In this document: in pieces, positions 18,590-28,252 of the stretch
Position numbering within the stretch: position 1 is the first letter of the stretch
How the letters are laid out: every line of letters starts with the position of its first letter
NCBI GenBank assembly: GCA_025055455.1
Contig: JANWXD010000012.1
Span: 30,167-94,166, forward strand
DNA from: Bryobacteraceae bacterium
GTDB taxonomy: Bacteria > Acidobacteriota > Terriglobia > Bryobacterales > Bryobacteraceae
Direction of reading: 5' to 3'
DNA: 64,000 bases
The notes under the pieces: model-generated
Told to the model about the DNA's origin: nothing
The model's input: only the letters and a program-made list of their open reading frames with translations
Database searches by the model: none
Translations under genes and position numbers: made by a program

Positions 18590-19693
18590 TCAGGGGCCGA
18601 TCTCCAGTTTGCCGTCGCGCACTAAGTAGCGGAAGTCCACGTGCACCGTGGCGTCGGTGAGAAAAAACCAGCGCACGAAGCGGCCCCGCACGGCGCCGCC
18701 CAGCTCCTGGTTGTCCCCGAGGCTCAACCGCACGACGCCCGCGCCGTAGCCGTAATAAGGCACGACCGGGCTGCCGACGGGCACGGCGAGCTTGGGGTTG
18801 AAGCCGAGAGCGAACTCGCGGAACCGGCGCGCAGCCTCGCCGCCCGCCTCCAAGGCGGCTTGGACCGCCTCGAGTCCTTCTTGCGCGCGCACGCCGCTGA
18901 CGCGCCCGTTATCTACCAGAATCACCACGTTCCGCGCCAGCGTGTCGCCGAAGCGGGCTTCCGGGAGCACGATCTGGCCGAAGGCGCTTTCCTCGACGGG
19001 CGCCACACGCAGCGCGCCAGCCGGCAGTTCGATGTGGCGGTCCACCGGGATCCGGGCGGCGCGGGCCCGCTCGGGGGACGCATCTCCGTTCTGCTTGTTG
19101 AAGGGCCGCCGTGCGATCCGAAACATGAAATCCGTCCCCGCCGGCGTGCGCACGCGCACGGTGCCGCGGCGCAGGATCTGGATCGCGCGCTCCTGTGCGG
19201 CATCGAGAGCGGCGTAGTCGATGTCGAGAGCATCTTGGTAGAGCCGGTCCAGTTCCGCGGTGTGTTCGGCAGGGAGACCGTCGACGCGCCGCGTGCCGTC
19301 GGACCAGTGCAGATGGAGTTCGCGACGGGCGCCGCCGGCGGCGCCCCAGCGCCGCAGGGCCTCCTCCTCGGCTTCCGATAAGGGACGCGCCGAAGGTGTC
19401 AGCGGCAGGCGGATGAAAACGTCGAGAGCCTCGAGCCATTTCGGCGCCATGGGTTCGAAAGCCGGCAGCGTCGCCACGCAGACCGCCCCAGCCTCTCGAA
19501 TGCGGGCGCGAAGCGCCGCCTCGAGCGGCGCAAAGTAGGAGGGGTCGAAGCGCACCAGTACGCGCTCTCCGGCCTGGAGCCGCAGCGCCGCCGCCACGCG
19601 CGCCGCAATGCGATCGTAGTCGGGCTCGGCGCAAAGTGGCGCCACCGGAACGACCAGCCAGAACGTGCTCAACCGCCGCAGCATCTTCGACAT
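18590..19693 (-). CDS. Putative secreted aminopeptidase (M29-like)
   Basis: Signal peptide; VRVRTPAGTDFMFRI, GDTLARNVVILVDNGRV, LSLGDNQELGGAVRGRFVRWFFLTDATVHVD. Confidence 0.6.
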   Translation of the reverse strand: MSKMLRRLSTFWLVVPVAPLCAEPDYDRIAARVAAALRLQAGERVLVRFDPSYFAPLEAALRARIREAGAVCVATLPAFEPMAPKWLEALDVFIRLPLTPSARPLSEAEEEALRRWGAAGGARRELHLHWSDGTRRVDGLPAEHTAELDRLYQDALDIDYAALDAAQERAIQILRRGTVRVRTPAGTDFMFRIARRPFNKQNGDASPERARAARIPVDRHIELPAGALRVAPVEESAFGQIVLPEARFGDTLARNVVILVDNGRVSGVRAQEGLEAVQAALEAGGEAARRFREFALGFNPKLAVPVGSPVVPYYGYGAGVVRLSLGDNQELGGAVRGRFVRWFFLTDATVHVDFRYLVRDGKLEIGP

Positions 19694-19737
19694 GGCCCTC
19701 CCGACTAGCTTCCCCGACGCCGCTGCCGCCCCGCACG

Positions 19738-20301
19738 TCACTGCCCGTCATCGAGGGGGCACTCGGCCAGATCTACCCAGGAGTTGGAAACCGTACCTTG
19801 CACGAACGTCAGCCGCTCCACCCGGAAACACCGCTCGTGGGGGAATTCAGCCCAGCGGCGCCGGGCGATTTCGTAGACCCCGTCGATCTGCTCGGGCGCG
19901 AGCTGCTGGGCCAGCGTAATGTGCGGATGATACGGGAACGGTTCGCCGTAGGCCAAGGTGTCGGTGTTGAGCTGCTCGTGGAGACGGCAGAGCTCCGCAA
20001 AGCCGTCCTTGACCGTCAAATAGATCACGGAGCTGATCGAGAAGATGTCCACCTCGCCGGCGCAAATCTGAAAGCGCGGGAATTCGCGGAGCTGGCGGCG
20101 GATCCGGTCCCACGCCACGGACGGATCGATCGCGAGAGGCCGAGGCGGCAGCACGGTGACGTGGGCCCGCAACAGGCAGGAGGGGACGAGCTCCTGGCGC
20201 AGACGATCGAGGAACGAACCGAGCGGGTCGGGGATATAGGTAACCAGGGAGAAGAGGTTGACGCGATCCCCTCCCCCGGGATCAAACGGCATCTCTTTCA
20301 T
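19738..20301 (-). CDS. 2'-5' RNA ligase / 2H phosphoesterase family protein
   Basis: Two HxT motifs HVTVLPP and HPHITLAQ. Confidence 0.8.
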   Translation of the reverse strand: MKEMPFDPGGGDRVNLFSLVTYIPDPLGSFLDRLRQELVPSCLLRAHVTVLPPRPLAIDPSVAWDRIRRQLREFPRFQICAGEVDIFSISSVIYLTVKDGFAELCRLHEQLNTDTLAYGEPFPYHPHITLAQQLAPEQIDGVYEIARRRWAEFPHERCFRVERLTFVQGTVSNSWVDLAECPLDDGQ

Positions 20302-20605
20302 GATACGCGGCGGGCGCCGGCGGCTCGCTATCGAGGCGCTCGGACAGGTCCCAGCGCGCTTCCTCGAAGCCGACGTACTTGCACAGGAACAGCTCGCCGC
20401 GGTCCGACTCGAGCACATCCCCGACCTCGAGCCGGTTCGGGCCGCCTTTCAGCGCCGCCCACGCCGCGTAGACGCCCGAGGCCTCCACGGATCCGTCCGG
20501 CGCATAGTCGCGCGGTCTGATCCGTGCGGCGCCGCTCGTGTGGGGCGCCCACCGAAATTGCTGCCGCAGATGCGGCTTCAAACGGTAAATTCGGTAAGCA
20601 GGCAT
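20282..20605 (-). CDS. Conserved hypothetical protein (~107 aa)
   Basis: Plausible ORF MPAYRIYRLKPHLRQQFRWAPHTSG...; overlaps the downstream 2H gene by 20 bp. Confidence 0.55.
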   Translation of the reverse strand: MPAYRIYRLKPHLRQQFRWAPHTSGAARIRPRDYAPDGSVEASGVYAAWAALKGGPNRLEVGDVLESDRGELFLCKYVGFEEARWDLSERLDSEPPAPAAYHERDAV

Positions 20606-20763
20606 CGCCTGCTATTGTCGCGCAGGGGCGCGCCCGTTGGGCCAATACGGATGGCCATCTCCGACGGATGACCCTTGCGCGCCCGATCCGCCAGCGGTCG
20701 GCTCGTGCACGGCGGCTCGGAATCTCACAGGCGCCACGGTACGGAGCTCGAAACCAGGCCGCC

Positions 20764-23037
20764 TCACTCCCGGAGCAGTTTCTGTAGCCGCCGGAATTTC
20801 GACTTCAGCTCCTCGCTCGCCTCCGTAATCATGTTGGTGTCGTAAATGACCCGCGGGGTCATGAAGACGACTAATTCCGTGCGCTCCTTGCTGGTCGATT
20901 TCGCGCCGAAGGCTGCGCCGAGGATCGGAATTCGGTGCAGAAACGGCACGCCGGCGCTGCTGGAAGTGTCCGACTCCTGGATAATGCCCCCGATGGCGAT
21001 CGTGTCGCCGTCCTGAACCGTGACTTGAGTTTGCACGGACCGCTTGGTGAAGGACGGGGACTGGATCGCGGCGTTGGCCGAAGGAGGCACCGGTGCGCTC
21101 ACCTCTTGGTTGATGAGGAGCGTGACGATGCCGCTGGGGTTGACGTGCGCCAAGATGTTCAGGGTGACGCCGCTCGTGCGGCTTTGAATCGTGTTGGCGA
21201 ACAGCGAACTGCCGCCGGCCTGGATTCCGGTTACGGCTTGGGAGGTCAGCGTGGGAACCTCCTGGCCGACGGTGATGCTGGCCGGAATGCTGTCGGTCGC
21301 GATGACGCTCGGCGCCGAGATGACCCGAGCGCGCCGCGTGTCCTCCTGCGCCGATAGGAACGCCAGCAGCTCGCGCGTCTGGCCCACCAGCGTCCCCGCC
21401 GTCAGCGTGAGGCCTGAGGGGGTGGTGGTGCCCTGCAGCAGATTGGTCGCCAGCCTCGGCGAGCTCGGCCCGGCGCCCCCGCGCCGTTGCAGAAAGGCGC
21501 TGACGCCTCCGGCGAGCGCTCCCGTCAGCGAGACTTCGTAGATTTTGGCTTCGATCAGCACCTGGCGCGGCGGGACGTCGAGTTCCTGAAGCAACTTGAG
21601 AATCTTCTCGTACTCCTGCGGCGTGGCTTGAATCAGCAGCGAGTTGTCCAGGGGATTGGGCACGACGCGAGGGAAGCCCTCCGGCAGGGGCCAGCCGTAG
21701 CCGTACCCAGCACCGAGATAGGAACCCGTCAGATCGAACGGAGTACCGGTAGCGGTTCGAGGCGCGGCCTGGCTGCCCGCCCCCGTTTCCACCTGTTGCC
21801 CGACGGGCGGCGCGGCGCCGGTGCGGGGCCAAGCCCCGGGCGCGGCTCCGAAGCCCGCGCCGTAAGGCGCCATCCCAAAGGGGCCCCCGAACCCGAATGC
21901 GGGCGGGAAGGCGCCCGGCGACGCGCCGTAGCCTCCGTAAGGCGACATCGCGCCTCCGCCGAAATAGCCCGGAAAACCGAAACCATAGCCTCCCAGCCCG
22001 TAAGTGCCGAACCCCCCGAATCCGCCGTAGCCGAACCCTCCGAAGCCGACGTATCCCAAATAAAGCTGCATGATGGCGGCGGCCAGAGTTTCCGCGCGGC
22101 CGTACTTGACGCGGTAGACGTAGTTTTGGGTCGTCCCGGCGGTAACCTTGGCCGGCACATCCAACTTCTTTAACCAGGCTTCGACCTGGTCGAAAACGCC
22201 CGGATTGGGGGCCACGGCGATGATCGTGTTGATGCGATCGACCGCGAGGAATTTCACTGCGCCGGCTTTTTCCCCCAACGAGACTCCCCGCACGATCGTT
22301 TCCAGTTCTTTGGCGATATCGCTCGGCCGCCCGTGCCGCACCTCGAACAAGCGCACGCGCTGACTGGCGAGCACGTCGCTGTCGAACAACGCAATCAGTT
22401 CCATCGTGCGCCGCATGTTACGGTTGTTGTCCAGCAGCAGAAGCAGATTCGCTGGCTCGTAGGTGATCATGGTGGCGCCTTCGCCGAGGAATCGGTCGAG
22501 CAGCTTGGCCATGTCGGCCGCCGCGGCGTATTTCAAAAAAATCAGATTGAGGGACATCTGTTCGTTTTCGGGGACGCTCTTGGGATGGACTGCGGGCGGC
22601 AGCGGCTGCCGTGACAGCTCCGGCAAGGGTACGATGCGGTGGATCTCGCCCACCTGCACCATAGCGAACCCGTTGATCCGAAGGATCAGGTCGAGCAGCG
22701 TCCGGATGTCCACCTCTTTGAGCTCGCCGTAAGTGTTCAACGTCACCGTGCCTTTGAGGCGCGGATCGAGTACATAGTTGATCCGCAGGCGGCGCGCCAA
22801 AATGTCGATGACCTCGGTGAGGGAAGCGTTCTGCAAATTGAGCACCAGGCCGCCGGAGGGCGTCGGCGTCTGGGTGGCGGGCGACGGCTCAGGCGACGCC
22901 GGCGGCGGAGCTTGAGTGGGCGCCGGCTGAGGTGCCGGCGCCTGAGCGAGGGGCGCGGCGGGTTGCGCGGCCCAGATCAACCCCGCGCTCAAGATGAGGC
23001 TGAGGGCGCCTGGCGGCGGGATTCGGATCGTCGGCAT
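20764..23037 (-). CDS. gspD: Type II secretion system secretin GspD
   Basis: N-domain repeats, secretin core VPTLTSQAVTG...GDTIAIGGIIQESDTSSSAGVPFLHRIPILGAAFGAKSTSKERTELVVFMTPRVI. Confidence 0.93.
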   Translation of the reverse strand: MPTIRIPPPGALSLILSAGLIWAAQPAAPLAQAPAPQPAPTQAPPPASPEPSPATQTPTPSGGLVLNLQNASLTEVIDILARRLRINYVLDPRLKGTVTLNTYGELKEVDIRTLLDLILRINGFAMVQVGEIHRIVPLPELSRQPLPPAVHPKSVPENEQMSLNLIFLKYAAAADMAKLLDRFLGEGATMITYEPANLLLLLDNNRNMRRTMELIALFDSDVLASQRVRLFEVRHGRPSDIAKELETIVRGVSLGEKAGAVKFLAVDRINTIIAVAPNPGVFDQVEAWLKKLDVPAKVTAGTTQNYVYRVKYGRAETLAAAIMQLYLGYVGFGGFGYGGFGGFGTYGLGGYGFGFPGYFGGGAMSPYGGYGASPGAFPPAFGFGGPFGMAPYGAGFGAAPGAWPRTGAAPPVGQQVETGAGSQAAPRTATGTPFDLTGSYLGAGYGYGWPLPEGFPRVVPNPLDNSLLIQATPQEYEKILKLLQELDVPPRQVLIEAKIYEVSLTGALAGGVSAFLQRRGGAGPSSPRLATNLLQGTTTPSGLTLTAGTLVGQTRELLAFLSAQEDTRRARVISAPSVIATDSIPASITVGQEVPTLTSQAVTGIQAGGSSLFANTIQSRTSGVTLNILAHVNPSGIVTLLINQEVSAPVPPSANAAIQSPSFTKRSVQTQVTVQDGDTIAIGGIIQESDTSSSAGVPFLHRIPILGAAFGAKSTSKERTELVVFMTPRVIYDTNMITEASEELKSKFRRLQKLLRE

Positions 23038-23038
23038 C

Positions 23039-23476
23039 TCAGGGCTCCGCCTTCGGACTGGCGTTGCGGCGCTTCTGTTCGCGTTCCCAAACCGCCCGCT
23101 CCAGGTCGTCAAGCTCCGATTTGTTCCGATCCCAGCGCACCACTCCGAACGGCGTCACACGCTCGAAGCGAATCCTGTCGCCGTCCTCGAAAGCGCGCAT
23201 CTCGGCGGGCGGCTCCGCGCGGTCCAACGCGCCGGACTCCCGCTCGCTCGTCTTGACCAGGCCGAACGGCGTTCGGCGGTAAATCCAAGTCTTACCTGCA
23301 GCGTCCGTATAGCGCCAGATGCCGGGCGAGGTTTCCTCGGCGCCGGCAGGCAAGGTCTTCTCGACTGTTCCCTTTTCTTTCGCTCCGGAGTTCGCCCGGG
23401 GGCTCGTCGTCTGTGACTTGCTCTGGGCGAAAGCCGCCATCGCGATGAAGCTGAATAAAACAATTCGAAGCATCAT
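23039..23476 (-). CDS. Hypothetical secreted protein inside the T2SS operon, with TPFGxV repeats
   Basis: Signal peptide MMLRIVLFSFIAMAAFAQ; RRTPFGLVKTSE and RVTPFGVVRWDR. Confidence 0.65.
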   Translation of the reverse strand: MMLRIVLFSFIAMAAFAQSKSQTTSPRANSGAKEKGTVEKTLPAGAEETSPGIWRYTDAAGKTWIYRRTPFGLVKTSERESGALDRAEPPAEMRAFEDGDRIRFERVTPFGVVRWDRNKSELDDLERAVWEREQKRRNASPKAEP

Positions 23477-23501
23477 TGTCGTAATCCCCTATGGTTCGTT
23501 T

Positions 23502-24221
23502 TCATTGCACCGGCTCCCAGCGGCACACCTGCCCGAACGGCGTTGGGGTGACGACCTTGCGCATCCCTGCGCGCACCGTCCCGGGCGGCGAAGTGTCTCC
23601 CGGCAAACAAGCGCGCATCTCGTTGCCAAGGGAGGGGCCGAATCCCTCCGCTTCCGAGGGAGTGACGACTGTCGTTTGCGGCGCTTGGACCGGCGCAGGC
23701 GCCGGGATGCCTTCGGATGCCGGCGCGGGTTCTTGGGCGCGGCGCTCGACCAGCTCCTCGAGCCTCCGGCGGATGCGTTCCCCCTCCCACTCGAACACGA
23801 TCTGGCTGTCGCCGACGCTGACCAAAGTGAAATCGCCCACCTTCTCCCCTACCGCGTAGGCCTTATGCGGACCCCCTGGCTTCTCGCTCAAAATCACCAG
23901 CGGACCGTCGCCGAAGTTGACCAATCCGTGGAGCACCGGAAGGGGCGGAATCACTTTCGGGGGCGCCGGCTCGATGACAACGGTCGGATTCCGGTCCTTG
24001 GCGAAGAGGAGTTTCTCCGCAGCGGCGAGGTAGGAAGCAGCGGTCAACGGCTGGAGCGGGGCGAAGGACACGGCAGCAGGCGAGGCGGGAGGCTGCGCCG
24101 CAGAGCGGAAGAGTTGCCGCGTGCGCTCCTGACCCTCGATCCACTGACGCCGGAGACGCAGCGCGGCGCCGGCGACCAGCGCGGTTAGGATCAGATTGAT
24201 CACCAGCAGCTTCCGCCTCAT
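23502..24221 (-). CDS. GspC-like T2SS inner membrane protein
   Basis: Single N-terminal TM, PDZ-less GspC-like core VLHGLVNFGDGPLVILSEKPGG...YAVGEKVGDFTLVSV; operon position. Confidence 0.65.
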   Translation of the reverse strand: MRRKLLVINLILTALVAGAALRLRRQWIEGQERTRQLFRSAAQPPASPAAVSFAPLQPLTAASYLAAAEKLLFAKDRNPTVVIEPAPPKVIPPLPVLHGLVNFGDGPLVILSEKPGGPHKAYAVGEKVGDFTLVSVGDSQIVFEWEGERIRRRLEELVERRAQEPAPASEGIPAPAPVQAPQTTVVTPSEAEGFGPSLGNEMRACLPGDTSPPGTVRAGMRKVVTPTPFGQVCRWEPVQ

Positions 24222-24279
24222 GAGCTTGCTTTCTCTGGTCCGGATCGGCCGGTTCCGCGCCTCTTTGTCGAGCCGCGCT

Positions 24280-24864
24280 TCATAAGGTCTTTTTCTCGGG
24301 GACTAAGTGCCGCGGGGCCACCCCGGAAACAGTAAGACGCACAGAGAGCAGTTTTTGTCTGGCATCGGTGGCCGTGATCCGGATTTCGCTGGTCGCGACG
24401 ATCTCCGGTTGAGCCGTGAGATCCGCCAGCAGATTCAAAAGCTGTTCGATACGGCAGTCGAATGTGACCGGCACGGTGATCTCGCCGTAGTCCTCTCCCA
24501 ACGGCCGGACCTGGCCCATCTCGACCGTTTTGAGCTCGATCGGCGGGGTTTGGCGGGAAGCCACGCGCCGGAAGATTTGCAAGAGCTGGGCTTGGGCTTG
24601 GGCCGGCGTGTCGGCTTGGATCAAGCCCCGCTCGCGTTGCGCCAGCTCGCGTGAAATGTCGGCCACGACTTTCTCTTGCGCCGGCAGGCTGGCGCTCGAG
24701 CGGCGCAATTTCTCCAGACGCCGCTCGGCCTGCGGAATGCTTTCGGTGGCGGGCTCTACCGCCGCGCCGCTGTCTGGGAACCACACCCAATGGATCAGGA
24801 AAATCACGGGCGCGGCGACGGCCAGCGCGGCGAGGGCTCGACGGTCGCGAGCTTGGAGCGTCAT
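24280..24864 (-). CDS. GspM/PilO-like T2SS protein
   Basis: N-terminal TM, coiled coil, PilO-like IELKTVEMGQVRPLGEDYGEITVPVTFDCRIEQLLNLLADL. Confidence 0.7.
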   Translation of the reverse strand: MTLQARDRRALAALAVAAPVIFLIHWVWFPDSGAAVEPATESIPQAERRLEKLRRSSASLPAQEKVVADISRELAQRERGLIQADTPAQAQAQLLQIFRRVASRQTPPIELKTVEMGQVRPLGEDYGEITVPVTFDCRIEQLLNLLADLTAQPEIVATSEIRITATDARQKLLSVRLTVSGVAPRHLVPEKKTL

Positions 24865-26180
24865 GGGCCAGTGACCTCCCTGGCGGTGCGGATCCGAAAC
24901 AGCTCCATGGAACCGCTGCGCGCAATCGGGATCACGAATTCCGAGTTGCGGAACAAGGGCGAGGCGTCGAGCGTTTTCAACAGCGCGGCGGCCTGTTCCG
25001 CTTCCCCGCTCAAGCTGGCGGATTCGCGCGTCAGTTCCAGGGCGTTGAGCCAGGCGGGCGGTTCGATCAGGCGTGTCAACTCATTCAGCGCGTCCAAGTC
25101 TTTTTGCGTGCGCCGGCGGAAGTCGTCGAGCAGCCACACACGCTTCCGCAGCCGTTCGGCGGTTCGCGCCAAGGCGGCGACTTGCGCGGCGCGCGGCTCC
25201 AGCCGACGGATTTCGGCCTGCACCAGCTCCAAGTGGCGGCGCTCCTGAATCCGCGCTTGGGCTGCGAGCGCCACAGCTAGCACGAGCAGCGCCGAGGCCA
25301 GCGCCGCCGTGGGCGCAAACACGGCCGGGGAGCTCGCACTGCGGCGCTCGGGAGGCAGCAGGTTCGCCCCGAGCGCCAGGCGCGGGCACGCCGCCGTCAA
25401 AGCGGTGGCATACGCCAGAGCTTGAGTCTCCGGATCGAATCCGCCTGGGGACTTTTTGGGGAACGGCAGCAGCGCGCTCGCTCGCGCCGGCGCGACGCCC
25501 GGCGCCAGACGCAGCTCGGCGGCGGCCAGCGCAGCGGCCCGCTCCGAGGGCAGCTCGAGTAGCGCCGAGTAGATCGGCCGGCTGGGACTCTCACCGTAGA
25601 CCTCAATCGTGTCCTCGCCGGACACGACTGTCACGAACCCCTCGGCCGGGACACCTGGAAAGAGCCGGACGGCCGAGTACAACACCGCCGCGGAAAACGT
25701 CAGCGCAGCGAGCTTGATGCCCGCCTCGGTGAACAGATCCGCGTAACGCTCGATGGTGGACTGGCGTGCGATGCCGACGAGCACCGCAGGGGTGCGCCCG
25801 AGACGGGCCCAGGTGTACCGGACCTCTTCCTCGCCATACGGATGAACGGCGTCGATCTGGTAGTGGATGGCCGAGGCCAGCTCCCGGTCGGACACGCCCG
25901 GCAGCCAGAGCGGTCGCACGACCACCTCGTCGCGGGGTAGCAGCGCCGTCGCGGCCATGTGACTCAGCCCGAGTTGGCGGAGGAAATCGGCGTATTCGGC
26001 ACCCCAGTCCACCGCGGGTCGCTCGCGGTACGAAGCGATGCGGATGTGACCGAGTACCGCGACCCCTGAAGGACGAACGCGCGCTGCCACCACGTCGAGG
26101 TCGTTGCCCCCGATGCGGATGCCGACCCCCGTACCCGTGGCCAGCAAGCGACGCCACTCGTGGAGCGCTACGGTTCCCAT
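24861..26180 (-). CDS. GspL/PilM-PilN-like T2SS protein
   Basis: Actin-like N-terminus (VGIRIGGNDLDVV...DAVHPYGEEEVRYTW) plus PilN-like TM/coiled-coil C-terminus. Confidence 0.75.
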   Translation of the reverse strand: MGTVALHEWRRLLATGTGVGIRIGGNDLDVVAARVRPSGVAVLGHIRIASYRERPAVDWGAEYADFLRQLGLSHMAATALLPRDEVVVRPLWLPGVSDRELASAIHYQIDAVHPYGEEEVRYTWARLGRTPAVLVGIARQSTIERYADLFTEAGIKLAALTFSAAVLYSAVRLFPGVPAEGFVTVVSGEDTIEVYGESPSRPIYSALLELPSERAAALAAAELRLAPGVAPARASALLPFPKKSPGGFDPETQALAYATALTAACPRLALGANLLPPERRSASSPAVFAPTAALASALLVLAVALAAQARIQERRHLELVQAEIRRLEPRAAQVAALARTAERLRKRVWLLDDFRRRTQKDLDALNELTRLIEPPAWLNALELTRESASLSGEAEQAAALLKTLDASPLFRNSEFVIPIARSGSMELFRIRTAREVTGP

Positions 26181-27124
26181 ACTTGGTCGTACCAGCGGAG
26201 CACGTGATAGGGCTTTTCGCCCGCCGCGGCGCCGAACAACTTCACGGTCGCCCCGACGCCCCGTCGCAGGTCGGAGAGTTGCCCGTTGGGAAGCCGCGGC
26301 CGGGCCATCGCCCGCAACGTTACCACTGAGCCTCCCCCCAAACGAAGGCGCCCCAGCGCAGGGTGGCCCGCCAAGCCCAACCCCTGCAGTTGGATCGGAT
26401 CCCGGAGCGGCCGGGTGGCCAAGATGGCCTGAATTTCCCCAGGCCCGAGCCCGATGGCAGCAAGAACCGCCGGATGCGCCGAATTGACGTCCACGGCGCC
26501 CCCGGCCGAGTACACACTCAGGCAGTCACGGGCGCCGCCGCGGGCCAGCCAAGCGCCCTCGGGTCCCGGTTCTATCGTCCCGTAATACAGCTCCGGCGTC
26601 ATGCCTTTGACCAGAAGCAGCTCCTCTGTCTCTTGAAACGACGCATGAGCGGCGCGAAAAGACGGCGTGCGGGACAGGTACTCGCGATCGAAGAGAGTGG
26701 GCCCGTGCGGAGCGGGGGAGCGCCAGTCCACGATGGCTCGGGCGATTTCCGCGGCGCGGGCCGGTTCGGCTCCGAGCGCCACGAACAGGCGCTCCAGCTC
26801 GTCGAGAGGCGAAAAATTGACGTTCAGCTTACCTGCCTCGGGCAGAATTTGGACCACGGCTTCGCCGGAGGGGAAATCGAACCGAAGCGAGGTCGCCCCC
26901 GGTGCGTAATAGGGGGGTCCCCAGAGCATGTACAGCAGTGCCCGCTCGATCGCGCCGCAAGCCAAATAATAAGCCTGCGTGCTTTCGAGCGCGGTCGTGG
27001 CGCGCTCCAGTTCGGTGCGAACGGTTTGGGCCAGCGTCAGAGTCACCGCCGCCAAAGCCGCGGCGAGCCAAAGGACCAGAATCAGGGCCCCGCCCCGTGC
27101 GCCGCTGGTCTTACCAATCGCCAT
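26168..27124 (-). CDS. gspK: Type II secretion minor pseudopilin GspK
   Basis: GGALILVLWLAAALAAVTLTLAQTVRTELE, helix-hairpin-helix segments. Confidence 0.85.
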   Translation of the reverse strand: MAIGKTSGARGGALILVLWLAAALAAVTLTLAQTVRTELERATTALESTQAYYLACGAIERALLYMLWGPPYYAPGATSLRFDFPSGEAVVQILPEAGKLNVNFSPLDELERLFVALGAEPARAAEIARAIVDWRSPAPHGPTLFDREYLSRTPSFRAAHASFQETEELLLVKGMTPELYYGTIEPGPEGAWLARGGARDCLSVYSAGGAVDVNSAHPAVLAAIGLGPGEIQAILATRPLRDPIQLQGLGLAGHPALGRLRLGGGSVVTLRAMARPRLPNGQLSDLRRGVGATVKLFGAAAGEKPYHVLRWYDQVWEP

Positions 27125-27842
27125 AGACCTCCGTTACCAAACGGTTGATCCGCACCGGCGCGACCAAGGTCAGCGGCCGCAAGTGGACGGCGCCCCGCTC
27201 GAGCGGCGTCATCTCGACCCGAATCGCCGCCGGCCACTGCGATCGGATCCAGCGGGGCACCCAGCGCTCGCGCACCGGAGGAGGGAGCTCCTCTTTGTAA
27301 GCGAATCGACAGTGCGCGAGTCGGTCGGCCAGCACGAACGAGTACGGTCCCACCTCGACCGGTACAAAACGGGGCACCGGCAAGCCGATCTCCGGTTCGG
27401 GCGCCAAGCCGGCACAGGCGCTGCCGGCCGACGCGGGGCCCGTGTACATCCGCTCGTTCACCACCAGGCGCACGCCCTCTCCCGGAGCGATGGGGACCAC
27501 TTGGAATTCGAGAATCTGTGGATATCCCCTCCAGGCCTGCCCGAGGGAAAAGCCGGAAACGAACCGCATGGTTTGCGGCTCGCCCTGGAAGAATGGGATT
27601 CGCACGGGGGGCTGGTCGAGTTGCGGCCGGCATTCGGCGAAGACCGGGATGAACCCCGCGATTTGCTGCTCCAGAATGCGCTGCGTGGCGGCCACGCGGC
27701 GGTTGTGCGCCAGCCAGCCCTGAGTCTTTGCCAGAGCGTTCATGCCCAGGCGCAGCGCTGCGAGCACGCCGGCGGTGAGAAGACTGAGCAGCGACACGGC
27801 GATCAGCAGCTCGATGAGGGTGATGCCGGCGCGCCGTTTCAC
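27111..27842 (-). CDS. gspJ: Type II secretion minor pseudopilin GspJ
   Basis: Prepilin motif KRRAGITLIELLIAVSLLSLLTAGV; GTG start overlapping gspI stop. Confidence 0.85.
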   Translation of the reverse strand: MKRRAGITLIELLIAVSLLSLLTAGVLAALRLGMNALAKTQGWLAHNRRVAATQRILEQQIAGFIPVFAECRPQLDQPPVRIPFFQGEPQTMRFVSGFSLGQAWRGYPQILEFQVVPIAPGEGVRLVVNERMYTGPASAGSACAGLAPEPEIGLPVPRFVPVEVGPYSFVLADRLAHCRFAYKEELPPPVRERWVPRWIRSQWPAAIRVEMTPLERGAVHLRPLTLVAPVRINRLVTEVYGDW

Positions 27843-28252
27843 GGCTGAGTTCCGGGAATTTCCACGAGGGACCGGCGGAACGCCTCGAGCTGGAGGCGGC
27901 GCGTACGGGACCCCTGTCTCCACCACAGCTCGAGGACGATGCGGTCTAACACCGGTGTGCCGGGGCGCGCCTGCGCGGGCGCTTCGAAAGGTTCCACGCG
28001 GACTCTCCAGCCGCCCTCGAGTCCAATCGCCGGGTCGAGAGGACCGTCGAGAGCGGCGAAGCGGTGCAGGCGGGAGTCCGACAGCAGCTCGTCCATCTTG
28101 CGTTTGGCGAGGAAGGCTGCGCGGTCGTAATCGGCGACCTTGGAGGCCGTCCGGAGGGAGAGGGAAAGATTCGAAAGCAAGCCGGCCACCGTAACGCCGA
28201 GAATCAGCGTCGCGACGAGCATCTCGAGCAAGGTGTAGCCGCGGGCCCTCAA
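27839..28252 (-). CDS. gspI: Type II secretion minor pseudopilin GspI
   Basis: ARGYTLLEMLVATLILGVTVAGLL; inferred TTG start at 28252 overlapping the gspH stop (TTGA). Confidence 0.82.
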   Translation of the reverse strand: MRARGYTLLEMLVATLILGVTVAGLLSNLSLSLRTASKVADYDRAAFLAKRKMDELLSDSRLHRFAALDGPLDPAIGLEGGWRVRVEPFEAPAQARPGTPVLDRIVLELWWRQGSRTRRLQLEAFRRSLVEIPGTQP

